A DNA stretch of 33,954 bases from Gordonia desulfuricans NBRC 100010 (GCF_001485495.1 NZ_BCNF01000068.1:1-33954), one strand, 5' to 3'. Positions 15,637-24,316 are shown, counted from the first letter of the stretch. Numbers and translations are program-made. Notes: a model not told the origin generated them from the sequence alone.

Positions 15637-16176
15637 TCAGGGCAGAAGCGAATCAAGGCTGCCGGTTCCGATACCGGATGACACGCCGGTTCCGTTCACC
15701 ACGTACGACGAGACGCCCCAGACGACGGTGCCGGCTTGGTCGTTCGCAGCGCAATTCTGGAGAACGGTGTAACTGGAATCGGCGCGCTTGGAGTTCCACG
15801 TGTATGTCTCGGTGCCACCGGCGGGTGTGGTGTCCTCGGCGGTGAGGTCGACGAACTGGGCCTGGCTGATTTTGGCCCGCGCGGCGGTGATGGCGGTGGT
15901 GGTTCCTGTCCCGCCATAGTAGTTGTTCATGGCGGTTGCCATCTCGGCCACGGCCGCGGCATCACTGGCCTTGTACACCGAGACAGCACAACCGGACGGA
16001 ATCGTGGTGGTGTTCGTGATGGCCAGGGTGAGGGTGCCGTCGACCAGTGACTGGGTGTGGGTGAACTTGCCGGGCTCCACCGTCCAGGCGGCTTCGGCAG
16101 TGCCGACGCCGACGGTGGCCAGGGTAACCGATGCTGCCGCAGCGGCGAGGGATACGGCGAGTGTGGTGCGCTTCAT
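15637..16176 (-). CDS. small secreted protein ending GSLDSLLP
   Basis: A 179-aa exported protein, paralogous to the product of 17258-17890. It has a signal peptide (cleavage near AEA-AW), a central conserved pair of Cys (SGCAVSV and LQNCAAN) and a C-terminal GIGTGSLDSLLP. The alignment with its paralogue covers the post-signal Trp, the first Cys region with the following helix (ASDAAAVAEMATAMNN versus AETSSALHQAADKVNS), the GGTETYTW/GKTETVTF strand and the last residues GSLxxLLP. AAGGAG lies 5 nt before ATG 16176; ATG 16179 is too close. It is the last gene of a three-gene operon with the mycolyltransferase. Function is unknown; it may be a surface protein handled by that enzyme. Confidence 0.8.
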   Translation of the reverse strand: MKRTTLAVSLAAAAASVTLATVGVGTAEAAWTVEPGKFTHTQSLVDGTLTLAITNTTTIPSGCAVSVYKASDAAAVAEMATAMNNYYGGTGTTTAITAARAKISQAQFVDLTAEDTTPAGGTETYTWNSKRADSSYTVLQNCAANDQAGTVVWGVSSYVVNGTGVSSGIGTGSLDSLLP

Positions 16177-16194
16177 CATTTCTCCTTGGGGGGT

Positions 16195-16214
16195 GACTCA
16201 CCGGGCGGTGAGTC
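16195..16214 (-). terminator. hairpin within mycolyltransferase operon
   Basis: GACTCACC and GGTGAGTC form a perfect 8-bp stem on a GGGC loop, two bases after the mycolyltransferase stop codon and before the next gene. It may attenuate or stabilise the message rather than fully end it. Confidence 0.55.
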
Positions 16215-16216
16215 GG

Positions 16217-17239
16217 TCAGCGGGTCAGGGCTGCCTGCAACTGCGGCCACGATGCTTCGAGTTCGCGTTCCCAGTAGCCCCACGAGTGGGTTCCGGTGTC
16301 ATTGACGTGGACGGTTGCGGGGATGTTCAACTGATGCAACCGATCTGCCATCTGTCGGGTGCACACGTTCATCGCGGCTTCGATCCCGCCGCCGAGTATG
16401 ACCTGATCGGCCATGTGCAGGGTGTCGTCGGCGGTGGCATCGGCAGGCAGCGACTCGTCGCGGCCGGGCAGACCGGAACTGGATGAGAGATAGATGCTGA
16501 GGCCGCGCAGCGTCGCGGCGTTGAGGTAGGGGTCGTGGTCACGCCATCCGGGGCCGTTCAGCGGGCCCCACATGTTGGTCAGGTCGGCGCCACCGCGCTC
16601 CTGCACGACTGCACGAATATAGGCCTGCCCCAACGGATCACTGGTTCGTGCGCAGCCACTGTAGGAGGCCACTGCCCGGTACAGGCCAGGGGCATGCGTG
16701 GCGAGATTGAGTACCGAGGTACCGGCCATCGAGATACCGGCGACGGCATTGGCACCCGTCGTGTGCAGTTCGCGGTCGAGCAGTGGTGGCAGTTCCCGGG
16801 TGAGAAACGTTTCCCACTTGTGCCGGCCGATGGTGGGATCGTCGCGTTGCCAGTCGGTGTAGTACGAGAATGCACCGAGCAGGGGAGTGATCACGTTGAC
16901 ATGCTTGTCGGCGAAGAACTCCGTGTAGTCGGTGCGACTGCCCCAACTGGCGCTGTCCTCACCGCCGCCGGCGCCGTTGAGTAGATACAACGTGGGTGCC
17001 GGTGCACTACCCGTGGGGCGAAGCACCGTGAGCGGAACCGACTTTCCCATCGCCGGCGAGTGCACCACCAGAGTCTCCTGCTGGGGCGTCAGCGTAACCC
17101 TCTCGACGAGTGTCGCCGTGGTGGTCGGCTCACCGACGGCGGACCCGGCACCGATCACGTTGGCAAGTGGGATCAGAACTGTGGCGACCACCGTCATGAT
17201 CGTCGTCGGCGACCAATGTCGATAGGGGTTTACGTTCAT
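16217..17239 (-). CDS. antigen 85-type mycolyltransferase
   Basis: Exported alpha/beta-hydrolase of the mycolyltransferase family, 340 aa, close to the usual antigen 85 length and without the acidic tail of the other two copies. The signal/anchor is at about residues 12-35. The catalytic triad is visible: Ser170 in GISMAG, Glu287 in GGIEAAM and His318 in GTHSWGYW. The fold strands TLYLLNGAGGG and NVITPL fit the family. It should move mycolic acids onto an envelope acceptor. It lies 18 bp after one GSLxxLLP protein gene and 37 bp before the other on the same strand, which suggests a dedicated role with these proteins. ATG 17239 has only a weak Shine-Dalgarno; Met15 is an alternative. Confidence 0.87.
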   Translation of the reverse strand: MNVNPYRHWSPTTIMTVVATVLIPLANVIGAGSAVGEPTTTATLVERVTLTPQQETLVVHSPAMGKSVPLTVLRPTGSAPAPTLYLLNGAGGGEDSASWGSRTDYTEFFADKHVNVITPLLGAFSYYTDWQRDDPTIGRHKWETFLTRELPPLLDRELHTTGANAVAGISMAGTSVLNLATHAPGLYRAVASYSGCARTSDPLGQAYIRAVVQERGGADLTNMWGPLNGPGWRDHDPYLNAATLRGLSIYLSSSSGLPGRDESLPADATADDTLHMADQVILGGGIEAAMNVCTRQMADRLHQLNIPATVHVNDTGTHSWGYWERELEASWPQLQAALTR

Positions 17240-17257
17240 GGGTTCCAGGGCCGCCGA

Positions 17258-17890
17258 TCAGGGCAGCAGATCCTCGAGACTGCCCCAGGCTCCTGAGGTG
17301 TCGCCGTTGCCCCCACCGGATGGGGCTGCGGTGATATCGAATGCTCCCAGGTCCTGGTCGTACTTGACCCGGGTGGTTCGGTCAGAAGGAGCCGGATTGC
17401 CGTTGGCGGTGTCGAGTTCCTGACATTGGACGAGGCCTGCATACTGGGCGGCGATGGGTCCTTCAGGTGTGAAGGTCACGGTCTCGGTCTTGCCGGGGGT
17501 GATGACGGTGGGAGACACGCTCACGTCGCCGAGATGGAGGAGCTTCCCGCTGACGTGCTGTTCGGCGATCAGGCCCCAGCCGGCCGTGAAGTCTTGCCGA
17601 TAGCCGTCCTCGTCGTCGGCGTCGAGTTTCTGGAATGCGCTGTTCACCTTGTCGGCTGCCTGGTGCAGTGCCGACGACGTCTCAGCGGTGCCGATGGTGT
17701 ATGCGCAATGAATGTCGCGAGTCAGTGAATTGTGGTACGAGATCACAATTTTTCCGGCCACGATCTGCCCGGAGCCAGCGTGACCCACGGAGTGAACCCA
17801 CGCGTGTGCGTCGCCGACACCGACCGATGCGAGTAGCACGCCGGCACTCAACGTCGCGGCGGCTACAACGGTACTCAGCTTCTTGTTCAC
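17258..17890 (-). CDS. small secreted protein ending GSLEDLLP
   Basis: A 210-aa exported protein, first gene of the mycolyltransferase operon. The frame is open far upstream, but AAGGA precedes GTG 17890 and the product then starts MNKKLSTVVAAATLSAGVLL, a good signal peptide cut near AHA-W. Two Cys (DIHCAYT, LVQCQEL) match those of its paralogue at 15637-16176, as does the C-terminal GSLEDLLP. The mature part contains a helix, a TPGKTETVTF strand and a Gly-rich segment before the terminal motif. I do not know the family. Its promoter and leader (17891-17971) recur in decayed form at 21882-21963. Confidence 0.8.
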   Translation of the reverse strand: MNKKLSTVVAAATLSAGVLLASVGVGDAHAWVHSVGHAGSGQIVAGKIVISYHNSLTRDIHCAYTIGTAETSSALHQAADKVNSAFQKLDADDEDGYRQDFTAGWGLIAEQHVSGKLLHLGDVSVSPTVITPGKTETVTFTPEGPIAAQYAGLVQCQELDTANGNPAPSDRTTRVKYDQDLGAFDITAAPSGGGNGDTSGAWGSLEDLLP

Positions 17891-18264
17891 GGTGTTCCTT
17901 GTCGTCGGCGAACGGGCAACGACGGAAACGCTACGGATCGAGATCACAGGTCGGTATCGGCCGTTCGTATGGATTGTGGTCCCCGGAACTGACCAATCTC
18001 GTGTGGCGCGACTTTCCTGGGCGCACATGCAGATCGCCTCCTCATCGCAGTGCTCCACAAGTGAGATGCCCCGAGATGACTGCCGGGCTTGTCGTTGGCG
18101 GCGCGTATTGCGGTGGCCATCCAACCCGCGGTGTTCGGCGGAACGTTGATGTCGGCGCCTGCTGCTCCGCTTTCGCCCATCGGTTCGACAACTGGGGCTG
18201 CGGGTCATGCTCAAATCATCAACGGATATCGAGTCGATCTCCGACGAGGCTCGAAGGACTCGGT
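17891..18264 (-). promoter_or_regulatory. leader and promoter region of the secreted-protein operon
   Basis: No convincing gene lies here. The 81 nt before the GTG (17891-17971) align nearly end to end with 21882-21963, ending in the shared 11-mer CATACGAACGG on the minus strand. This segment probably carries the promoter. The outer part (17972-18264) shows nothing clear apart from the leader of the small plus-strand peptide gene that follows. Confidence 0.5.
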
Positions 18265-18417
18265 ATGCAGCCGTTCGCTTTTCGTGAATCGGATGGAACC
18301 GAGATGTCGGCGACACCGCCGGCCGTAGCACCACCAGGATGGCGGCCGAACCCGGCGACACCTCCCGGCGCCATGTCACCGCGCGGTGGTGGACGAATCG
18401 ACCTCGTGCATGCGTAG
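18265..18417 (+). CDS. small peptide, paralogue of the CHAT-coupled peptide
   Basis: A 50-aa product whose first residues, MQPFAFRESDGTEMSATPP, match those of the peptide at 24424 (MRQFVFRAPDGTEMPATPP). Similarity continues to a shared PGWR, giving about 17 of 27 identical. AAGGA lies 6 nt before ATG. The rest is Pro-rich and different (RPNPATPPGAMSPRGGG). Conservation of reading frame with several synonymous differences argues that both are translated. No CHAT gene follows here, so this copy is an orphan. Function is unknown. Confidence 0.55.
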   Translation: MQPFAFRESDGTEMSATPPAVAPPGWRPNPATPPGAMSPRGGGRIDLVHA

Positions 18418-18881
18418 ATGTCATCTACGCCAACTGGGCATTGCGAGCCGCGCGCAGACGGTCTGCGGACCGGTCGGGGCAGAGGATTGCGGCGGCGATG
18501 AGTAAGGTCGATTCGCCGATTGTTGTCCTCGTTGGGTGCTTGCGACGCACGGTTGCGTCTGAGGGCCGGCCGCCGTCCGCGTGGAGTGGCGCATCGCAGC
18601 AGCATCGGCGGCGGCGAGAATCGCGAAACCTGTTCTGGTCGTGGCCCTGACCGTGACTGCAAGGGGGTTGCCCTGGACGAAGCCCATGGCGGCAACACGC
18701 CGTTCGGGCCCGGATACGTGACCGTCAGCGATGGGCAGATCGTCCAGATCCGGGCTGCACCTGGACACTTGAGTATTCGCCGACAACCATGTGCGGCGAG
18801 CGTTGCCGTGCTGTAGCGCGGGTAGACGAATTGCCCAGCGACACGGGGGTACCCGCTACAGCGGGACATAGCATCTGTGCC
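18418..18881. other. 464-bp stretch without a recognised gene
   Basis: Short frames occur on both strands, but none has both a Shine-Dalgarno and a recognisable product. Ala/Arg-rich translations broken by stops suggest decayed coding sequence, possibly what once followed the orphan peptide gene. No match to the CHAT gene could be seen by eye. Confidence 0.4.
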
Positions 18882-19367
18882 ATGAAGTCGACGTTGCGAT
18901 GGCAGAGAACCGGTGTGGTGGCACTGATGTGTGGTCTGGTCTCCGCGTGCGCGTCCGAGCCCGCCACGCTGGAGGAACGGCTCGTGGCCAAGTGCATTGA
19001 GACGGTGCAGGACAACATCGAGGTGCTGTCCTTCGGGAGGACGGTGATCTCCACAGATTTCAGCAACATGAGCGCCCACGCGTGGGACGAGAGTCGTGCC
19101 ACCGAGCGCTGGCTGGTCAGCGGCGGACTGACGCTCAAGACGCAGTCCACCTCGACCGTCGCGGCCGACACTTGGGACGACGACGGGGCTGCCCCGACGC
19201 CGGAAATGGACCTCGGTGAGCTGACCTGTCGGATGGGGCACCGGAAGTCCGATGGTGCCCTCGTCGTGTTCGAGTTCTCACAAGCGCATCCGACGAGTGG
19301 CGGGAGTATCGGGAAGCAACTCGTCTTCGAAGAAGGGGCAGAAGGCGAGACGAGTAAGTGGGGGTGA
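18882..19367 (+). CDS. small lipoprotein, function unknown
   Basis: A 161-aa probable lipoprotein. MKSTLRWQRTGVVALMCGLVSAC is a signal peptide with lipobox LVSAC, so the mature chain should be lipidated at Cys23 and held on the outer face of the membrane. The mature part has one further Cys pair (AKCIE, LTCRM), acidic stretches and alternating strands (VISTDFSN, TLKTQSTSTVAADTW, LVVFEF), which suggests a compact binding domain. A longer frame from 18789 was rejected because only ATG 18882 yields the signal. The family is not recognised. Confidence 0.75.
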   Translation: MKSTLRWQRTGVVALMCGLVSACASEPATLEERLVAKCIETVQDNIEVLSFGRTVISTDFSNMSAHAWDESRATERWLVSGGLTLKTQSTSTVAADTWDDDGAAPTPEMDLGELTCRMGHRKSDGALVVFEFSQAHPTSGGSIGKQLVFEEGAEGETSKWG

Positions 19368-19408
19368 CTGTCACGGCGGCTTCCCATACGTGCAGCCCTT
19401 GGGTTCAC

Positions 19409-19419
19409 CCGTTCGTATG
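19409..19419. promoter_or_regulatory. third copy of CCGTTCGTATG
   Basis: The same 11-mer occurs at 17961-17971 and 21953-21963. Here it stands 88 nt before the start of the large propeller gene. It may be a shared binding site; chance for the third copy alone is low but not negligible. Confidence 0.35.
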
Positions 19420-19507
19420 AATTCGTGTGCCTGCACGCCTCGAATCGGGGACTCGCGGTGGTGCGGTGCTAGATTTCTGTCCGCTGGTCTCGACCTGGAG
19501 GGTGACT

Positions 19508-21727
19508 GTGGCACGGCATGCGATGAAGAAGGTCGGGGCCACCCGGCGCCTGGCACTCTCGATGGGGTTCGCGGCGACCCTGATGACCATCGGCGCCCCG
19601 GGCATTGCGATGGCCGACGGTAATTCGGCTGTGGTGGAGACGATCCCGGACCCAGAATCCGAACCCATCACCCAGGAAACGGGTGACGGAGACTCGTCGG
19701 TGCCGGCGACCGAGCCCACGACACCCGAGGCCGCCACCGGTCCGAGCGCGCCGAGTTCCAGCCCTGAGACACCCAGCGAGTCGTCGACCCTTGAGCCGGG
19801 ATCGGATGAGCAGCCCGGCGACGAGCAGGCCGGGCAGGTGTCCGAGGTGCCCGAGGCGGCACCCAGGTGGGGAATCCCCACCGCGACCGGCGGTTCGCAG
19901 CCCCCTCGGCAGTTCACATCCCCAACTTCGGTGACCGCGTCTGCTGACGAACCAGCCGTCGATTCTCAGGCAGCGAATTCGCGACCCGACGATCATGACG
20001 AGCCCGAGCCATCGACCAGCCGCCAGGATGAACCTCCCTCACCGGCCGGGCTCGCGTCGGACGATTCTGAACCGCCCCAGCAGTTGGTGGAGTGGCGTAC
20101 CGACCAAGAGATCGAGAGCCTGGCCTCGGTGTCGGGGCAGGCCACGACGCTGCGCGCCGCAGAGCCCACGCAGAACGCAACCGGTGGCCGACCACCCACC
20201 CCGGTCGAGGCCATGCTCGCGCTGACGACAATCGGGATCGGTGCGGGCGCGACCCGGCTCTCCGAGTCGGCATCTCGGAGCAATGAGATCGTCACCATCG
20301 GATACCAAGTCGAGGACAGAAATATCGCGGTCAGTCCCGACGGGTCCACCGTCTACATGGTGTACATGTCGGAATACAACGACACGGGTGTGGCCGTGGT
20401 CCACGCGATCGACCTCGCCACCGGTGCTGATCACGTCTGGGCGCTGGGGCCGGATGCCAGTTATCCCTTTGGTGTGGCCCTGAGCCCGTCCGGTGACAGG
20501 CTCTATGTGGCGACCATCGAAGACGACGGGGAGAACGTGGGGATGGACGGCCGCCTCTACACCGTCGATACCGCCACCGGTGAGGTGATCGGTTGGGTGC
20601 CGATCACCTCCGACAGCCGGGGAGTGACCGTCAGCGACGACGGCTCCACCATTGTCGTCGTCGACTACTGGAATCGGGGTGTGGCGCAGGCGCCGGTACT
20701 CAGCGTCATCGATACCGCGTCCGGTGAGGTGACGACCTTCGCCGAACCGGGTGGATCGACGCACCTCGATGTGGTGCTGAGCCCCGACGGGCGCTACGCC
20801 TACACGGGATCCGGGTGGCGGATCGATCTGTCGACCGGTGCGGTCGAGCCGCTCTCCGGCGGAGCCGGTGATCCGTTGGGGCTGAGCGCGGATGGGTCCA
20901 CCTACTTCCAATGGAGCTACGGGTCCCTGACCACCATCGACACCGCCACCGGCGCCCAGGTCGCGACCACGACGCTGCCGTCACCCAATCTCGATGCGTA
21001 CGTGATGAGCCCGGACCGGTCGCGGATCTATCTCGTGCAGCACACCACCGACGGCGACCTGCGTTCCTATGTCTACGTCGTCGACACGGCAACCGGGTCG
21101 GTGATCGGCCGGGCGGAGATCGAGCCGATGCAAACGGTCACTGCGATCGCCACCAACGGAACCGACCTCGTGCTCACCGGCGCAGCCGATGACAGTTCGG
21201 GTGTTTTCGGTGTGGTGTCGGTGCCGGTGGATTCGTTGGAACTGGAGGAGCCGTCGCCCGACTGGATGACGGTCACCGACCCGACCACACCGACCGAGCC
21301 CAGCAATCCGGGGTCGACGTGGTCGATCCCGGGGCTCAACGGGATCAGCTTCCCGGCGCTTCCGCAGTTCCCGCAGGTGCAGCTGGGCCCGATCGCCATT
21401 CCGAGTACTCCTCCGACCGAGTCGTCCTACAACTCGCGAAACGAGATCGACTACGAGGAGAACTGGGAACTGATGAACCTCTACACGGGATGGATTCCCT
21501 TGTGGGGCACGGGGATGAATGCGGTCAGCCTGGTGGTGGACACCACCCAGCTGATCGATGCGGTGCGGCGGGGTGACCGCAAGGACCAGGTCGACGAGGT
21601 GGGAGACCTCGTGTCCGATGCCATCGGCCTCGTCCCGGTGGGCGGTGGGGTGTTGCGCACGGTGACGCGGGACTACGTTGCGGCCGGGGTCGACAGCTTC
21701 ATCGACTGGGTGGGTGGAGCCAACTGA
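19508..21727 (+). CDS. large secreted beta-propeller surface protein
   Basis: A 739-aa exported protein. A signal peptide (cleavage near AMA-DG) is followed by about 190 residues of acidic Pro/Ser/Thr/Glu-rich disordered chain. A seven-bladed propeller of the YVTN/lactonase-like type then spans about residues 255-600, shown by repeats such as VSPDGSTVYMV, LSPSGDRLYVAT, VLSPDGRYAYTG and DTATGxV. After a Pro-rich hinge, the last 120 residues (NLYTGWIPLWGTG...DAIGLVPVGGG...FIDWVGG) look helical and partly hydrophobic, reminiscent of linker regions before toxin domains in large secreted proteins. GGAGGG at 19497-19502 selects GTG 19508 over TTG 19427 or ATG 19523. Likely a wall-exposed protein; partners are unknown. 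Confidence 0.8.
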   Translation: MARHAMKKVGATRRLALSMGFAATLMTIGAPGIAMADGNSAVVETIPDPESEPITQETGDGDSSVPATEPTTPEAATGPSAPSSSPETPSESSTLEPGSDEQPGDEQAGQVSEVPEAAPRWGIPTATGGSQPPRQFTSPTSVTASADEPAVDSQAANSRPDDHDEPEPSTSRQDEPPSPAGLASDDSEPPQQLVEWRTDQEIESLASVSGQATTLRAAEPTQNATGGRPPTPVEAMLALTTIGIGAGATRLSESASRSNEIVTIGYQVEDRNIAVSPDGSTVYMVYMSEYNDTGVAVVHAIDLATGADHVWALGPDASYPFGVALSPSGDRLYVATIEDDGENVGMDGRLYTVDTATGEVIGWVPITSDSRGVTVSDDGSTIVVVDYWNRGVAQAPVLSVIDTASGEVTTFAEPGGSTHLDVVLSPDGRYAYTGSGWRIDLSTGAVEPLSGGAGDPLGLSADGSTYFQWSYGSLTTIDTATGAQVATTTLPSPNLDAYVMSPDRSRIYLVQHTTDGDLRSYVYVVDTATGSVIGRAEIEPMQTVTAIATNGTDLVLTGAADDSSGVFGVVSVPVDSLELEEPSPDWMTVTDPTTPTEPSNPGSTWSIPGLNGISFPALPQFPQVQLGPIAIPSTPPTESSYNSRNEIDYEENWELMNLYTGWIPLWGTGMNAVSLVVDTTQLIDAVRRGDRKDQVDEVGDLVSDAIGLVPVGGGVLRTVTRDYVAAGVDSFIDWVGGAN

Positions 21728-21963
21728 GCACTCTGATGGCGCGGGCCGCAGCTGACCAAACTCGGTCCGGGCTCATCGAAGTGCACATTGATGCTCGTCG
21801 AATCTGCACACTTGTGAGTGGCTCCTACTGGAGCGGTTGACGAATGCCGGTGGTGGCGGTGGTACACGGTCTCCTGTTCATGACCACTCCTGATGATCGG
21901 CGACTGGGCGACGCGGAAAATGGTACGGAGCAAGATCGCAGGTCGGTATCGGCCGTTCGTATG
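21728..21963 (-). pseudogene. decayed copy of the GSLxxLLP secreted gene (5' part)
   Basis: The 82 nt at 21882-21963 align with the leader 17891-17971 with one indel and most bases the same, and the start codons align (ATG 21881). The next codons (MNRRPCTT) resemble MNKKLSTV of the intact gene, but a stop comes after 18 codons (TAG at 21825-21827), and only scraps of similarity continue toward 21728. This looks like a remnant of a paralogue whose coding part has decayed. The rest of the gap, 21964-22204, shows no gene. Confidence 0.6.
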
Positions 21964-22204
21964 CTTGATGGTCCTGCGAATGGGGGAATCGCTTCGGGCC
22001 GAATGTGCCAGTACCGCAGACTGATTCATACCTTCAGACGATTGAGGTTTGCCTGATGCGCCGGGAGTATTGGCACCACGCTCTCGTATCGGAGCGATTC
22101 TCGCATCTTCTCAGGTCGTCTATCGGGCAGGATTCTTCATGATTGACACTCGACGTTGTGTTGCCCCGCAAGTAGATTGCGCAGTACTGCGATCGGGGGT
22201 TGGT

Positions 22205-24316
22205 GTGCGTAGGCGCATCGAGCCAAGGGCCTGGCTGGGATCTGGTGCACTCGCCCTGGGGATCGGGGCTGCGGCGTTCGTTGGCGCCGGCGATGCGCAC
22301 GCCGCGGACGACACTGCCTCGGAGTCGTCAACGTCGGTGGAGGAGGCCGTCGACAGTACCGGAAGTGAGTCCGCCGGGAACGCCACCTCGGATACCCCGG
22401 GCGGTGCCGTCGAAGGCGACGGCGAGACTGCGCCGGTGGAGCCGGTGGAGCCGGTGGACGTGCCTGCGGAGGATGCTACGACCACAGAGGCCGCGACGGA
22501 TGACTCGGCTCCTACTGCTGTCTCGGATGACGTGCCCGAGCTTGTCGCCGAGCCTGAGGCTCCGCAGATGGAGATTCCCGCCAACCCGCCCACCGCTGAC
22601 GCGACGGCCGCCGAGCCGGCTGAGGTTGCGGGCACACCCGAACCCGCGGTCGACGACGCCGATGGTTCAGTTCCCGCGTCAGCGACCCTGCCCAGCGACA
22701 CCGTACATGGGCCGGGTGCCGAGACCGGTCGAGCGCTGGAGGTGACACCTTGGGAGGCAAATGGGTTCGCGTGGAACAATGGTGGTTCCTACCGGGTTCC
22801 GGCGATCAGTGGACTGTCCTCTGTGCTCGGAACGGGCTGGATCAGTGCGACGTCGGAGAGCACCGATGTCCCGTTGCCTGCACCGGTGACACCGACTCTG
22901 CTCGCAACCCCGGTCGCCACAACAACCACATCCCGACCACGGCACACCGGCTCCAACGGTGCGGTGTTCCTGGGTGGAACCTATCTCGAGCTGGGTGTCA
23001 GTGCATTGGGATCGTTCGGCAGTTCCGGGCGGCCCACCGGTTTCTATGGTCCCGGCTCCTCGATCGGGTTGGTGGCCGACCTCGACGGATTCGGGACCGG
23101 CGACGGGAATGTGCTCGACTTCGCCGTACCCGATACGCCGGAGGAACGATGGTCGGTGGGCTACAACGGAAGTCGCTATGGTGGCTTCAGCGCGTTGAAC
23201 GGCAACGAGGGGAATGCGTGGTTGACCGGGTCCACCACCACCGATCTCTCGACCGACACCACGCTGAGCGCCCAGACCGTGAGTGTGGTCGACGGCGTAC
23301 TGCAGGTGACGCAGACGCACTCGTTCGAACCCGATGACACCGCAGTCAAGACCACGGTCACCATCACCAATACGTCAGATCAGACCCTGACCGATGTGAC
23401 CTACATGCGCTCGATCGATCCGGACAACACCCGGGCCGCGGGCGGCAGCAACTCCACGATCAACACCATTGGCGGGCAGTACGCGACCGACCGGTTCTCG
23501 ATGGTGAGCGCAAGCAGTTTGCCCGGGGACGGCTACGCGACGGCTACCGGCCATCCGGCAGTGATGTACTACTACTCCACCGACGGGCGCGCCGAGGTCT
23601 ACACGGGTGGCTTCAGGAACTACAACCCGTATGAGTATGCCTCGGGGAGTCAGGGATCCGGATACACGACCAAATCCGACGACGCGATCGGCATCGTGTT
23701 CCAGGTTGGCGATCTTGCTCCCGGAGAGTCGGTGACCTTCACCTACTACACCGGTGTGTCGGCAGGTGCCGATTCCGAGTCGATCATCGATGAAGTCGGC
23801 GTGGAACCGAAGCGGTCGCCGATCCGTGATTTCGGATTCTCCGCCGGTGACGGTCCGATGCAGCAGGTCAACGCCATTCTGCGCGGCAGCGCCTTCAACG
23901 ACATGATCAATGGCGTAGGTAACCTTGCCGCGATCTTCGGATGGGGAAAGATCGGCAACGCAGTCGATGCCATCGCGATCGGACTGAACCTCGCCGACGG
24001 CAATGTTGCCGGGGCATTCTGGCAAGGCCTACAGGCAGGCGGTGACCTGATGATGAACGCGGGGTCGACGCTGGTCAAGTCCGGTACGGCGGTCGGTAGG
24101 TTCATCGGGGTGCCGGCGTTCCTGGGTGGCGCCGCAGTCACGACGTGGAGCTACGTGGCCGAGCAGGCGATGTACACCGACTGGGATTCTGCCGACGACA
24201 CCCTCGCGTACGCGCAGGACCATCCGGGCGAGACTGCGCTGGCCGCAGCGCAGGCGGTCGGGACTGTCACTGCCGATCTCGGGTCGGCAATTCTCGGCTC
24301 GTGGATTCGGTGGTAG
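22205..24316 (+). CDS. large secreted beta-sandwich surface protein
   Basis: A 703-aa exported protein built like its upstream neighbour. A signal peptide (cut near AHA-AD) is followed by about 170 residues of acidic Ala/Pro/Thr/Glu-rich chain. A beta-sandwich domain spans about 270-530 (GGTYLELGVSALGSFG, GLVADLDGFGTGDG, VKTTVTITNTSDQTLTDVTYMRSIDPDNT), a type seen in secreted proteins of several phyla. The last 170 residues are Gly/Ala-rich helices (GWGKIGNAVDAIAIGLNLADGN...GSAILGSWIRW). GGGGG upstream favours GTG 22205; ATG 22139 with AGGA is a credible alternative that would add 22 residues. It is probably a surface adhesin or wall component. Confidence 0.75.
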   Translation: MRRRIEPRAWLGSGALALGIGAAAFVGAGDAHAADDTASESSTSVEEAVDSTGSESAGNATSDTPGGAVEGDGETAPVEPVEPVDVPAEDATTTEAATDDSAPTAVSDDVPELVAEPEAPQMEIPANPPTADATAAEPAEVAGTPEPAVDDADGSVPASATLPSDTVHGPGAETGRALEVTPWEANGFAWNNGGSYRVPAISGLSSVLGTGWISATSESTDVPLPAPVTPTLLATPVATTTTSRPRHTGSNGAVFLGGTYLELGVSALGSFGSSGRPTGFYGPGSSIGLVADLDGFGTGDGNVLDFAVPDTPEERWSVGYNGSRYGGFSALNGNEGNAWLTGSTTTDLSTDTTLSAQTVSVVDGVLQVTQTHSFEPDDTAVKTTVTITNTSDQTLTDVTYMRSIDPDNTRAAGGSNSTINTIGGQYATDRFSMVSASSLPGDGYATATGHPAVMYYYSTDGRAEVYTGGFRNYNPYEYASGSQGSGYTTKSDDAIGIVFQVGDLAPGESVTFTYYTGVSAGADSESIIDEVGVEPKRSPIRDFGFSAGDGPMQQVNAILRGSAFNDMINGVGNLAAIFGWGKIGNAVDAIAIGLNLADGNVAGAFWQGLQAGGDLMMNAGSTLVKSGTAVGRFIGVPAFLGGAAVTTWSYVAEQAMYTDWDSADDTLAYAQDHPGETALAAAQAVGTVTADLGSAILGSWIRW

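Noticed and set aside
17888..18424. Upstream extension of the GSLEDLLP-protein frame
   Set aside because: AAGGA and a signal peptide place the start at GTG 17890; the upstream part aligns with a non-coding leader elsewhere.
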